In this document: positions 25,637 to 33,578 of the stretch, one piece after another
How the letters are laid out: each line of letters opens with the position of its first letter
How positions within the stretch are numbered: the stretch's first letter is position 1
NCBI RefSeq assembly: GCF_014779665.1
Contig: NZ_JACXYY010000001.1
Span: forward strand, 186,001-250,000
Length of the DNA: 64,000 nucleotides
DNA from: Nocardioides hwasunensis
GTDB lineage: Bacteria > Actinomycetota > Actinomycetes > Propionibacteriales > Nocardioidaceae
Direction of reading: 5' to 3'
Notes under the pieces: model-generated
The model's database searches: none
What the model saw: only the letters and a program-made list of their open reading frames with translations
What the model was told of the DNA's origin: nothing
Translations under genes and position numbers: made by a program

Positions 25637-25933
25637 ATGGACAACTTCGGCTACGCCCTCGACGGCGCCTGGCGGGTCCTGCTGGCGGGACTGGTCCTCG
25701 GCGCCGGCCTGCCGGCCGTCTTCGCGGTCGGCATCCGGTCCCTGGCGTGGGGAACCGGCGGCGCCGCCGAGGTCGAGGGCGGCAGCCCGCACCTGCTCGG
25801 CCGGCTCGGTGCCGGCGTCTGCTTCGCCGTCGTGCTGGCCGGGGTCGCCCTCGGCATCGCCTTCATCGTCGCCTCGGGCTTCGGCTACGCGCTGAGCTTC
25901 GAGCACATCTATCCCACGCTGGTGGAGAAGTGA
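25637..25933 (+). CDS. Small membrane protein of the pitA operon (Rv0544c-like)
   Basis: The 98-aa protein has two hydrophobic helices (WRVLLAGLVLGAGLPAVFAVGIRSLAW and LGAGVCFAVVLAGVALGIAFIVASGFGYAL) separated by a short Gly/Glu loop. AGGAG at 25626-25630 lies before ATG 25637. It starts 14 bases after pitA and precedes the DUF3349 gene by ten bases. Position and topology match the small membrane protein encoded after pitA in Mycobacterium; its role is unknown, perhaps an accessory of PitA. Confidence 0.8.
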   Translation: MDNFGYALDGAWRVLLAGLVLGAGLPAVFAVGIRSLAWGTGGAAEVEGGSPHLLGRLGAGVCFAVVLAGVALGIAFIVASGFGYALSFEHIYPTLVEK

Positions 25934-25943
25934 GGAGCACGCC

Positions 25944-26234
25944 GTGCCCGTGCTGCTGAACCGTGTCGTGGCCTGGCTCCGCGAGGGCTACCCGACGGGG
26001 GTGCCGGCGCAGGACTACGTCGCCCTGCTGGCCCTCCTCCGTCGCCGCCTGACCGACGAGGAGGTGGCGGCGATCGCCACCGAGCTGGCCGACGAGGGCA
26101 TGCTCCCCGCGGACGGCACCGACATCGCGGTCTCGATCACCAAGGTGACCGACGAGGTGCCCTCCGAGGCCGACGTCGAGCGGGTGCAGGAGCACCTCGC
26201 CTTCCGCGGGTTCCCGGGCGCCGACCAGACCTGA
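25944..26234 (+). CDS. DUF3349-family protein (Rv0543c-like)
   Basis: This 96-aa soluble helical protein contains EGYPTGVPAQDYVALLALLRRRLTDEEVAAIATEL, characteristic of DUF3349, an actinobacterial family with solved structures but no known function. The DEVPSEADVERVQEHLAFRGFP end is also typical. It is the last gene of the pitA operon. A 12-bp palindrome CGGCGTACGCCG just after the stop may end both this operon and the convergent ABC transporter operon. Confidence 0.88.
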   Translation: MPVLLNRVVAWLREGYPTGVPAQDYVALLALLRRRLTDEEVAAIATELADEGMLPADGTDIAVSITKVTDEVPSEADVERVQEHLAFRGFPGADQT

Positions 26235-26241
26235 GCCGCGT

Positions 26242-26253
26242 CGGCGTACGCCG
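26242..26253. terminator. Palindrome between convergent operons
   Basis: CGGCGTACGCCG lies in the 20-bp gap between the DUF3349 stop and the ABC-2 permease stop. It could form a small cruciform or act as a bidirectional end; no T-run. Confidence 0.3.
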
Positions 26254-26254
26254 C

Positions 26255-27040
26255 CTACTTCGGTTCGGCGCGGAGCAGGCGCAGCAGGCCCAGGACGAAC
26301 GGGACGACGAGCCAGATCGTGCCCGACACGAGGAGCTGGGCCAGCAGCGTGCCGCCGGGAGCGCCCTCGTCCTGGAACATCAGGCCCTGAGCGGTGTTGA
26401 ACTCGATCCACGGCGCGAGGTCGGCGAACCACTCCTGGAACGCGCTCAGGACGTTGACCGCGATCGGCAGCACCAGCGAGTAGATGAAGTAGGTGACGAT
26501 CGCGGCCGGGCTGTTCATCAGCAGCATCCCGATCGCGAAGCCGGTCAGGATGCCGATCAGGTTGGCCACCAGGGAGCCCTTCACGAGCACGTCGGCGGTG
26601 ATCGACCATGCGCCGCCGCCGAGGAGCGTGCCGATCGCGGCGACCCCCATGGCGACGAGGATCAGGCCCGCACCCAGGATGAGACCGCCGCAGAGCTTCG
26701 CGCCCACCACGCGACCGCGGTGCGGCTCGAGGGTGAACGTCGTCAGGCCGGTGCGCTGGCTCCACTCGCTGGTCACCATGAGGATCAGCAAGATGGGAAG
26801 GAAGTAGCCCAGCACGCCACCGGAGACGGTGATGACGTCGCCGAAGTCGCGGCTGCCCTCGGGCGCCGCGAACGCGTAGATGACCACGACGGCGAGGCTG
26901 AGGAGCACGATCGAGCCGGAGAACCAGCGACCCGCCCGTGTGTCGAGGGCCTTGCGGACCTCGACGCTCACCAGACGGCTGAACGGGACGCGCGGGGTGC
27001 CGGAGACGTCGAGGACCTCGGACGTGGCGTTGGCGCTCAT
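26255..27040 (-). CDS. ABC-2 type transporter permease
   Basis: This 261-aa protein has six hydrophobic segments and the ABC-2 organisation. A cytoplasmic N-terminus ending in VEVRKALDTRAGRWF leads into the first helix, and LMVTSEWSQRTGLTTFTLEPHRGRVVGAKL is the family's conserved cytoplasmic coupling region. It starts within the ATGA overlap with the ATPase stop, so translation is coupled. Together they form an exporter or immunity transporter of unknown substrate. Confidence 0.88.
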   Translation of the reverse strand: MSANATSEVLDVSGTPRVPFSRLVSVEVRKALDTRAGRWFSGSIVLLSLAVVVIYAFAAPEGSRDFGDVITVSGGVLGYFLPILLILMVTSEWSQRTGLTTFTLEPHRGRVVGAKLCGGLILGAGLILVAMGVAAIGTLLGGGAWSITADVLVKGSLVANLIGILTGFAIGMLLMNSPAAIVTYFIYSLVLPIAVNVLSAFQEWFADLAPWIEFNTAQGLMFQDEGAPGGTLLAQLLVSGTIWLVVPFVLGLLRLLRAEPK

Positions 27041-27963
27041 GCGGTGCCTCCCTGGGCGGTCGCGGCGGCGGGACGACCCTCGCGCTGGGTGTCCTCGGTG
27101 AGGGCGAGGAAGAGGTCCTCGAGGCCGGCCGCCCCGGACCGGAGCTCGGTGAGCACGACCTGGGCCTCCAGCGCGGCCCGTCCGACGGTGGGGGAGTCGC
27201 AGTCGACGCGCAGCCCGCCGGCCTCGACGGCGACCGCATGGCCTGCCGCCGTCAGGTGACGCCCGAGCGCGTCGTTGTCCTCGGAGTGGACGAGCGTGCT
27301 GCTGGCCTGGCCCGACAGCAGGGACTCCTTGGTGCCCGAGGCGACGATCGTGCCCCGGCCGATGAGGATCATCTCGTCGGCGATGAGCTCGACCTCGTTG
27401 AGCAGGTGGCTGGAGAGCAGCACGGTCCCGCCCTGGTCGGCGTACGACTTGAGCAGGCGACGCATCCAGCGGATGCCCGCCGGGTCGAGCCCGTTGGCGG
27501 GCTCGTCGAGGATCAGCACCGACGGATCGCCGAGCAGCGCGTGGGCGATGCCGAGCCGCTGGCGCATGCCGAGCGAGTAGTTGCGCACCCGGCGCTTGGA
27601 CTCGGCGGGGGTGAGCGAGACCAGCTCGAGCATCTCGTCGACGCGCGAGTCCGGCAGGCCCATCGTCTTGGCCCCGATCATCAGGACCTCGCGGCCCGTC
27701 CGGCCGGCGTGCTGCGCCGAGGCGTCCAGCAGGACACCGACGTGCAGGCCGGGGTTCGGGATGTCGCGGTAGTCCCGCCCGCCGATCCGGACGCTGCCGG
27801 ACGTCGCCGGCGTCAGCCCCACCATGATCCGCATGGTGGTCGTCTTCCCGGCCCCGTTCGGACCGAGGAAGCCGGTCACCCGGCCGTGCTGGGCGGTGAA
27901 GCTGACGTCGTCGACCGCGGTGAAGCCGCCATAGGTCTTGGTGAGGTGATCGACCGTGATCAT
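27037..27963 (-). CDS. ABC transporter ATP-binding protein (drug/bacitracin-exporter class)
   Basis: This 308-aa ATPase has Walker A FLGPNGAGKTTTMR, signature YSLGMRQRLGIAHALL, Walker B VLILDEPANGLDP and switch His VLLSSHLLNEVE, followed by the C-terminal extension usual in CcmA/DrrA-like exporters. ATG 27963 (MITVDHLTKTYGG) is the normal start. A weak -10-like CAGAGT lies seven bases upstream on the minus strand. It is first in a two-gene operon with the ABC-2 permease. Confidence 0.92.
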   Translation of the reverse strand: MITVDHLTKTYGGFTAVDDVSFTAQHGRVTGFLGPNGAGKTTTMRIMVGLTPATSGSVRIGGRDYRDIPNPGLHVGVLLDASAQHAGRTGREVLMIGAKTMGLPDSRVDEMLELVSLTPAESKRRVRNYSLGMRQRLGIAHALLGDPSVLILDEPANGLDPAGIRWMRRLLKSYADQGGTVLLSSHLLNEVELIADEMILIGRGTIVASGTKESLLSGQASSTLVHSEDNDALGRHLTAAGHAVAVEAGGLRVDCDSPTVGRAALEAQVVLTELRSGAAGLEDLFLALTEDTQREGRPAAATAQGGTA

Positions 27964-28081
27964 GGGGTCCACTCTGGCACGTCGGTCGCCGTGCCCCCGG
28001 GACCTCGCCGCCGGGCCGTCCGGGCGCCCGCATCCCGAGACTTCGGTCTCACCAGGGCGCGGTGGGTGGCACCATGGGCTC

Positions 28082-28111
28082 GTGACCAGCAGCACGATCA
28101 TCATTGCCTAG
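28082..28111 (+). CDS. Isoleucine leader peptide (9 aa)
   Basis: GTG-ACC-AGC-AGC-ACG-ATC-ATC-ATT-GCC-TAG encodes MTSSTIIIA. Three consecutive Ile codons (28097-28105) stand just before the stop, followed by a 9-bp hairpin and then a strong intrinsic terminator, all 89 bases ahead of a citramalate synthase gene whose product feeds isoleucine synthesis. This is the classic layout of ribosome-mediated attenuation: low charged tRNA-Ile would stall the ribosome on the Ile codons and prevent terminator formation. The start could be this GTG only; no upstream in-frame ATG exists. The peptide is too short for similarity evidence, so support comes from layout. Confidence 0.78.
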   Translation: MTSSTIIIA

Positions 28112-28133
28112 CGCGACGGAGCACCCGTCGCGC
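28111..28133 (+). promoter_or_regulatory. Pause/anti-antiterminator hairpin of the cimA leader
   Basis: GCGCGACGG (28111-28119) pairs perfectly with CCGTCGCGC (28125-28133) around a 5-base loop. It begins at the leader stop codon. A ribosome held on the Ile codons would mask its 5' arm; GGAG at 28118-28121 could then pair with CTCC at 28138-28141 and break the terminator. Confidence 0.7.
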
Positions 28134-28136
28134 CCA

Positions 28137-28162
28137 CCTCCTGCACCCCAGGAGGTTTTTTT
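28137..28162 (+). terminator. Intrinsic terminator (attenuator) before cimA
   Basis: CCTCCTG (28137-28143) and CAGGAGG (28149-28155) form a 7-bp stem with a 5-base loop, followed directly by seven T residues. This is the only hairpin in the window with a real T-run, and it lies upstream of its gene. Confidence 0.9.
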
Positions 28163-28200
28163 GTGCCCCCGCCCGGACCAACCCCGATGAGAGAAGACCG

Positions 28201-29781
28201 ATGGACCTGCACGGCGCCTTCCACGTCTACGACACCACCCTGCGCGACGGCGCCCAGCAGGAGGGCCTCAACCTCTCGGTCGCCGACAAGCTGAGCATCG
28301 CCCGCCAGCTGGACGGGCTCGGCGTGGGCTACATCGAGGGCGGCTGGCCGGGCGCCAACCCCAAGGACACCGAGTTCTTCCGGCGCGCCCAGGACGAGCT
28401 GCGTCTCGACCACGCGAAGCTCGCGGCGTTCGGCGCCACCCGCCGTGCCGGCGTACGCGCTGCCGACGACCCGCTGGTGGCGGCGCTGCGTGACTCGGGT
28501 GCCGGCGTCGTCACGCTCGTGGCGAAGTCGCACGACCGGCACGTCGAGCTCGCGCTCCGCACCACGCTCGAGGAGAACCTCGCGATGGTGCGCGACACCG
28601 TCACCCACCTGCGTGAGGAGGGGCAGACGGTGTTCCTCGACGCGGAGCACTTCTTCGACGGCTACCGGGCCAACCGGACGTACGCCCTCGAGGTGCTGCG
28701 CACCGCGGCCGAGGCCGGCGCCGAGGTCGTCGCGCTGTGCGACACCAACGGCGGCATGCTGCCCGACTGGGTCTCCGACGTCGTCCTCGACGTCATCGAC
28801 ACGACCGGCGCGCGCGTCGGCATCCACGCCCACAACGACAGCGGCTGCGCGGTCGCCAACTCGCTCGCAGCCGTCGCCGCCGGCGCGAGCCACGTGCAGG
28901 GCTGCATCAACGGCTACGGCGAGCGCACCGGCAACGCCGACCTCGTCACCGTGGTCGCCAACCTCGAGCTCAAGCTCGACAGGGCCGTCCTGCCGCAGGG
29001 GCTGCTCCGCGAGGCGACGCGCATCGCCCACGCCGTCGCCGAGGTCACGAACGTCCCGCCGGCCTCGCGTCAGCCCTACGTCGGCACGTCGGCGTTCGCG
29101 CACAAGGCCGGGCTGCACGCCAGCGCGATCAAGGTCGACCCGAACCTCTACCAGCACATGGACCCGCTCGACATCGGCAACGACATGAGGCTGCTCGTCT
29201 CCGACATGGCCGGGCGCGCGTCCATCGAGCTCAAGGGCAAGGAGCTGGGATACGACCTCTCGGACGACCGTGGGCTGGTCACCCGCGTCACCGACCGGGT
29301 CAAGGCGCTCGAGCAGGGCGGCTACACCTTCGAGGCGGCCGACGCGTCCTTCGAGCTGCTGCTCGCCGAGGAGGTCGAGGGCGTGCGGCCGTCGTACTTC
29401 GACGTCGAGTCGTGGCGGGTGATCACCGAGACCCGCACCGACGGCGAGGCGGTCTCCGAGGCGACGGTGAAGCTGCGGGCCGAGGGCGTGAGGTACGTCG
29501 TCACGGGTGAGGGCAACGGCCCGGTCAACGCCCTGGACGCCGCGCTGCGCGAGGCGATCGGGCAGGCCTTCCCCGAGGTCGCCAAGCTCGAGCTGATCGA
29601 CTACAAGGTCCGCATCCTCGACCAGGGGCACGGCACCGACGCGATCACCCGCGTGCTGATCGAGACCACCGACGGGGAGTCGTCGTGGGTCACCGTCGGA
29701 GTCGGCGCCAACGTGATCGAGGCGTCGTGGGGCGCCCTCGTCGACGGCTTCACCTTCGGGCTGCGTCGCCGGGAGCGCTGA
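28201..29781 (+). CDS. cimA: Citramalate synthase (2-isopropylmalate synthase family)
   Basis: CimA condenses pyruvate and acetyl-CoA to (R)-citramalate, the threonine-independent entry to isoleucine synthesis. The 526-aa protein has a DRE-TIM catalytic barrel (residues 1-280; VYDTTLRDGAQQEGLNLSVADKLSIARQLD, metal ligands in GIHAHNDSGCAVANSL, GCINGYGERTGNADL), a linker with FAHKAGLHASAIKVDPNLYQHMDP, and a C-terminal regulatory domain of the LeuA dimer type (about 380-520). The FDVESWRVITE and GNGPVNALDAALREAI segments mark the CimA subgroup rather than LeuA. It is preceded by an Ile-codon leader peptide and terminator, matching control by its end product. ATG 28201 has GAGAGAAG upstream. Confidence 0.92.
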   Translation: MDLHGAFHVYDTTLRDGAQQEGLNLSVADKLSIARQLDGLGVGYIEGGWPGANPKDTEFFRRAQDELRLDHAKLAAFGATRRAGVRAADDPLVAALRDSGAGVVTLVAKSHDRHVELALRTTLEENLAMVRDTVTHLREEGQTVFLDAEHFFDGYRANRTYALEVLRTAAEAGAEVVALCDTNGGMLPDWVSDVVLDVIDTTGARVGIHAHNDSGCAVANSLAAVAAGASHVQGCINGYGERTGNADLVTVVANLELKLDRAVLPQGLLREATRIAHAVAEVTNVPPASRQPYVGTSAFAHKAGLHASAIKVDPNLYQHMDPLDIGNDMRLLVSDMAGRASIELKGKELGYDLSDDRGLVTRVTDRVKALEQGGYTFEAADASFELLLAEEVEGVRPSYFDVESWRVITETRTDGEAVSEATVKLRAEGVRYVVTGEGNGPVNALDAALREAIGQAFPEVAKLELIDYKVRILDQGHGTDAITRVLIETTDGESSWVTVGVGANVIEASWGALVDGFTFGLRRRER

Positions 29782-29815
29782 GCCGAACACCGCCAGCGAC
29801 GACCTGAGCACGACC

Positions 29816-29845
29816 GAGGCCCCGGCGGACATCCGCCGGGGCCTC
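29816..29845. terminator. Bidirectional hairpin between cimA and the LVIVD gene
   Basis: GAGGCCCCGGCGG-ACAT-CCGCCGGGGCCTC is a perfect 13-bp stem with a 4-base loop between convergent genes. No T-run. Confidence 0.8.
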
Positions 29846-29874
29846 GCTCGTGGTGTGTCAGACGTGTCCCGCGG

Positions 29875-32286
29875 TCAGCGCACGACCCGGAACTTCGTGG
29901 TGGCCTTGCTGGCCTTCACGGCCTTGGTGCCCTGGTAGGCGACCGTGAGCTGGTGCTTGCCCACCTTGAGCCGCTTGTTGACCGTGAAGACCACACGCCC
30001 GTCGTCCAGGCGCTTGGTCGCCACCTTCTTGCCATCGATGCGGAGCACGACCTTGCCGGTCGAGTCGGCGCCGGTGGCCTTGACGTCGACCACGACCTTG
30101 AAGGACTTCTTGAAGCGCGGCTTGCCGGGCTGGACCTTCACCCGCGTCTTCGATGCGGCAGCCTCGGCGCCGGGCTGGGTCGGGGTGCCCGGCGCGGCGT
30201 TGACCGTCACCGAGAAGGTCACCGAGGACGTGGCGTTGTTCGCGTCCCCTGCATAGGTCGCGGTCAGCGTGTGCGACCCGGCCGGCAGGTTGGCGGGCAG
30301 CTTGACGGTGCCCGAGCCCTTGGTGAGCTCGACGGAGCCGAGCTGCTTGCCGGACGCGTCGGACACGGTGACCACGCCCGCCGGATCGGCGCCCTCGGTG
30401 CCGACGCGCTCCACGCTCACGCTCGCCGTCGAGGCCTCGCCGAACGTCGAGGGCTCGGGGGAGTGCGACGCAGCGACCTTCGTCGGCAGCTTGCAGCCGG
30501 CCTCGCACGGAGTGCTGTCGCGCAGGTCGACGATGGCTCGGCGGGCCTTGCCCTGGTCCCCGTTGTTGCCGAGGAACTTCAGCGCGGCATTGAGGTAGTG
30601 CCTGACCAGCGGAGCCGTCGAGGCGCCTTGACCGGCGTACTCGCGGGCGGTGGCAAAGCCCTCCGTGACCGAGGTGAGCGGGTCGCCTGACAGGGCACCG
30701 GAGCGCTCGGCCTGGTCGACGTAGGAGCCGGCCACCTCGAAGCTCGGTGTCCAGGTCAGCTTGGTCTGGTGCTGGGCGTTGAGCTCGTCGACCGTGGCCG
30801 CGCTGGCCGCAGCGATCTCGTCGTCGGAGAGGTGCTCGCTCGCCGTCAGGCCCAGGGAGTCGAAGCCGCGGGCGATCTCGTTGCCGAAGATGTTGCCGTT
30901 GTACCAGTACGTCGACCAGTAGCCGCCGAGGGACAGGCTGGTGCCGGAGATCGGGCCGCGGTCGTAGAAGGCGATCTCGACCGGGTTGGCCGAGTCGGTG
31001 AAGTCGAAGATCGACAGACCGCCCTGGTACCAGGCCTGCACCATGATGTCGCGTCCGGGGACCGGGATCAGCGAGCCGTTGTGGGCGACGCAGTTCTCCT
31101 GGTTGGTCTGGGGGACCGGCAGCTTGTAGTAGCTGGCGAACTCCATCTTGCCGTCGACGATGTCGAAGATGGCGTCGGCGCCCCACTCGGGCTTGTCGGT
31201 CTCGCGGCACCGGGCGCCACCGCCGCCACCCCACTCGTCGGTGAAGATCACCTTGGTGCCGTCGTTGTTGAGGGTGGCGGAGTGCCAGTAGGAGAAGTTC
31301 GGATCGGCGACGGCGTCGGTCCGCTTCGGGTTGGCCGGGTCGGAGATGTCCAGCAGGATGCCGTTGCCCTGGCACGCGCCGGCCGCGAGACCGACCTCGG
31401 GGTAGGCGGTGATGTCGTGGCAGGTGTTGGTGTTGGGCGCGGGCGAGTAGTTGGTGCCCGACGGGTGCTGGCCGTTGGGCGGGAGGTTCTGCAGCCCGTT
31501 GTAGGCGCCGGTGTCGGGATCGGAGAAGATCCGCGGCTGATTGACGATCGCCGCCGTCTCGGGCGCAGCGAGCGGCACCTTGATGACGTCGATGCGCCAC
31601 TGCGCCGGGTTGCCCGTGGTGACGGGCGTGTTGCTGTTGACCGGAGCGCTCTCGCAACCCGCGAGCTCGGTGGCCGAGCGGACGCCGGCCGTGCCGGAGT
31701 TGTAGAGGTAGATGTTGCTCGCGTCGTTCGGGTCGGTCACCACGGTGTGGGTGTGCGACCCACGACAGGTCTGCACCCCGGGAAGCTGCCGGGGGCTGTC
31801 GATGTCGGAGATGTCGAAGATCCGGATGCCGCGGAAGCGCTGCGTGGGAGCGTCGGTGATGGGGTCGCTCGTGCAGTCGATGCGACCGCGAGTCTCCTCG
31901 ACCGACATGAAGAGCAGGTCGCCGAAGACCGACACGTCACCCTGCCCGCCGGGGCACACGAAGGCCCCGCGCAGCTCGGGGGTGGCCGGATCGGAGACGT
32001 CGTAGACCTGGAAGCCGTTGTAGCTGCCGGAGATCGCGTAGTCCCCGGTGAAGGCGAGGTCGGAGTTGTTCTGAGCGAGGAACGAACCGGTCTTCGGAGA
32101 GTTGTCGAGCAGCTCGATGTTGCTCGCGGCGTCCGACCAGGGGTTGAGGCCCGGGCCGAGTCCGATGCGGGGATCGGGCTCATCGGCGGCCTGGGCTGCG
32201 GCTGCGGGAAGCAACGCGGCGACGAGCGCTCCCGCCGCCAGTCCCATGGCTCGATGCGTGAATGTGGTGCGACGGAGAACCGACAT
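29875..32286 (-). CDS. Secreted LVIVD-repeat protein with Ig-like domain
   Basis: This 803-aa protein has a Sec signal (RRTTFTHRAMGLAAGALVAALLPAAAAQAAD; cleavage near residue 33). It has a beta-propeller of LVIVD-type repeats (residues about 40-500) marked by VYDVSDPATPELRG, IFDISDIDSPRQLPG, LLDISDPANPKRTD and IFDFTDSANPVEIAF. A helical segment (about 500-600) contains NAALKFLGNNGDQGKARRAIVDL. An Ig-like domain (about 610-700; ASVSVERVGTEGADPAGVVTVSD ... LTATYAGDANNATSS) and a lysine-rich beta domain to the end follow. It should be extracellular. LVIVD proteins occur widely in actinobacteria without a proven role. It is divergent from the DUF305 lipoprotein gene, a neighbour seen often with this family. 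Confidence 0.85.
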   Translation of the reverse strand: MSVLRRTTFTHRAMGLAAGALVAALLPAAAAQAADEPDPRIGLGPGLNPWSDAASNIELLDNSPKTGSFLAQNNSDLAFTGDYAISGSYNGFQVYDVSDPATPELRGAFVCPGGQGDVSVFGDLLFMSVEETRGRIDCTSDPITDAPTQRFRGIRIFDISDIDSPRQLPGVQTCRGSHTHTVVTDPNDASNIYLYNSGTAGVRSATELAGCESAPVNSNTPVTTGNPAQWRIDVIKVPLAAPETAAIVNQPRIFSDPDTGAYNGLQNLPPNGQHPSGTNYSPAPNTNTCHDITAYPEVGLAAGACQGNGILLDISDPANPKRTDAVADPNFSYWHSATLNNDGTKVIFTDEWGGGGGARCRETDKPEWGADAIFDIVDGKMEFASYYKLPVPQTNQENCVAHNGSLIPVPGRDIMVQAWYQGGLSIFDFTDSANPVEIAFYDRGPISGTSLSLGGYWSTYWYNGNIFGNEIARGFDSLGLTASEHLSDDEIAAASAATVDELNAQHQTKLTWTPSFEVAGSYVDQAERSGALSGDPLTSVTEGFATAREYAGQGASTAPLVRHYLNAALKFLGNNGDQGKARRAIVDLRDSTPCEAGCKLPTKVAASHSPEPSTFGEASTASVSVERVGTEGADPAGVVTVSDASGKQLGSVELTKGSGTVKLPANLPAGSHTLTATYAGDANNATSSVTFSVTVNAAPGTPTQPGAEAAASKTRVKVQPGKPRFKKSFKVVVDVKATGADSTGKVVLRIDGKKVATKRLDDGRVVFTVNKRLKVGKHQLTVAYQGTKAVKASKATTKFRVVR

Positions 32287-32455
32287 GGAGGGGGTGACGA
32301 CCTTTCAATCGTGACCGCGCCCGTGATCGTTGGAAGGGTGATCCGACGACCGAGCACGACCTATGATGCCGAGCAACGTAGCGACGCCGATGTGTCCTGC
32401 ACCACGAACTAAAGACGTATTGCGAACACTGGATGAATAGCGGAAGTGAGCTCGA

Positions 32456-33166
32456 ATGACCCTCCTGACCCGGCTCGGCGCGGTACTCGTCGTCGTCCTC
32501 GGCACTGCCTCGTGCACCGAGGACAAGCCCGAGGACGCGTCGTCCACCGAGAGTGGAGCCCCGGTCGTCCAGCTCGGAGGCCCGGGAGAGGCCGGACGCA
32601 CGCTCTCGCCGGAGGAGGCCGACGCAGTGGAGGGGCCGACCCACACCGCCGCGGACATCGAGTTCGTCGAGATGATGATCCCGCACCACCAGCAGGCACT
32701 CGAGCTGACCGCCCTCGTCGAGGACCGCGCCGCTGACCCCGATCTCCGCGTGATGGCCGAGCGGATCGAGGTCTCGCAGGCCGACGAGATCGCGATGATG
32801 GAGGGGTGGCTGAGCGAGCGTCAGCAGCCCGAGGCTGCTGGTAGCGACCACGGCGACCACGGGGATCACGGCGACCACGGGGAGCAGGAGACGGGCGAGC
32901 ACGACCACGCGGACATGCCCGGGATGTTGTCGCAGGACCAGCTCGACCGCCTCGCCGCGAGCACGGGCGGTCGCTTCGATCGCCTCTTCCTGCAGTCGAT
33001 GATCCACCACCACGAGGGCGCGATCAGGATGGTCGAGACCCTGCTCGGCGGCGACGAGGGCGGGCTCGAGTCCGAGATCTTCCAGATCGCGAGCCACATC
33101 GGGTCCGACCAGGCCGTCGAGATCGCATCGATGAAGCGACACCTCACCGCGAGCAAGATCGGCTAG
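32456..33166 (+). CDS. DUF305-family lipoprotein with His/Asp-rich segment
   Basis: This 236-aa protein has a lipobox-type N-terminus (LGAVLVVVLGTASCTED, Cys20), so it should be anchored outside the membrane. Two four-helix DUF305 halves follow, with the signature His/Met clusters EMMIPHHQQALELTALVE and SMIHHHEGAIRMVETLL. Between the halves (about residues 128-154) is a metal-binding-looking stretch with repeated DHG triplets (GDHGDHGDHG) and HDHADMPGM. The family is ferritin-like and linked to copper or other metal handling. GGAAGTGAG precedes ATG 32456. The next gene starts eight bases after the stop. Confidence 0.88.
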   Translation: MTLLTRLGAVLVVVLGTASCTEDKPEDASSTESGAPVVQLGGPGEAGRTLSPEEADAVEGPTHTAADIEFVEMMIPHHQQALELTALVEDRAADPDLRVMAERIEVSQADEIAMMEGWLSERQQPEAAGSDHGDHGDHGDHGEQETGEHDHADMPGMLSQDQLDRLAASTGGRFDRLFLQSMIHHHEGAIRMVETLLGGDEGGLESEIFQIASHIGSDQAVEIASMKRHLTASKIG

Positions 33167-33174
33167 GTCACGCG

Positions 33175-33540
33175 ATGGCCGAGCCGGCGACGTACGCCGT
33201 CGCGCCGCAGGAGACCCGGGCGACCGATCGTGTCGTCACCGTCATCCTGCTGATCGGCCTCGCGGTCCTCGCGCCGGTTGCCGGATTCATGGGGCTGCTC
33301 ACCGCGATGGCGTCCGACTCCTGCGGCAGCGGCACGGAGTGCAACGACGGACTCGTCGCGACCGGCGTCTTCACCTCGGCCACGTCGCCGATCATCGTCG
33401 CCCTCGCGGCCCTGGTGTGGGTGGTGGTGCGGTGGCGGCGCGGTCGTGCGACGTGGTGGGTCCCCCTGGTCGCCGTCGTGGTCGCCGCCGGCACGTGGTG
33501 GATCGGCGCGCTGATCACCTTCGGCGCCGTCGGCTCGTAG
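33175..33540 (+). CDS. Small integral membrane protein, 121 aa
   Basis: Three hydrophobic helices (VVTVILLIGLAVLAPVAGFMGLLTAM; ATGVFTSATSPIIVALAALVWVVV; WWVPLVAVVVAAGTWWIGALITF) flank a short loop with two Cys (SCGSGTEC) that would face outside. I recognise no family. It starts eight bases after the DUF305 gene and is probably co-transcribed. Confidence 0.7.
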   Translation: MAEPATYAVAPQETRATDRVVTVILLIGLAVLAPVAGFMGLLTAMASDSCGSGTECNDGLVATGVFTSATSPIIVALAALVWVVVRWRRGRATWWVPLVAVVVAAGTWWIGALITFGAVGS

Positions 33541-33544
33541 CCGG

Positions 33545-33578
33545 CCGTCGGGTCGCTCAGGCCCCGACGACCCGACGG
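33545..33578. terminator. Convergent hairpin between membrane-protein and TetR genes
   Basis: CCGTCGGGTCG (33545-33555) and CGACCCGACGG (33568-33578) form a perfect 11-bp stem with a 12-base loop, overlapping the last codons of the TetR gene. Confidence 0.65.

Noticed and set aside
27964..27976. CAGAGT as -10 box of the ABC-2 exporter operon
   Set aside because: Spacing fits, but the first base departs from TAnnnT; not strong enough to list as a promoter.
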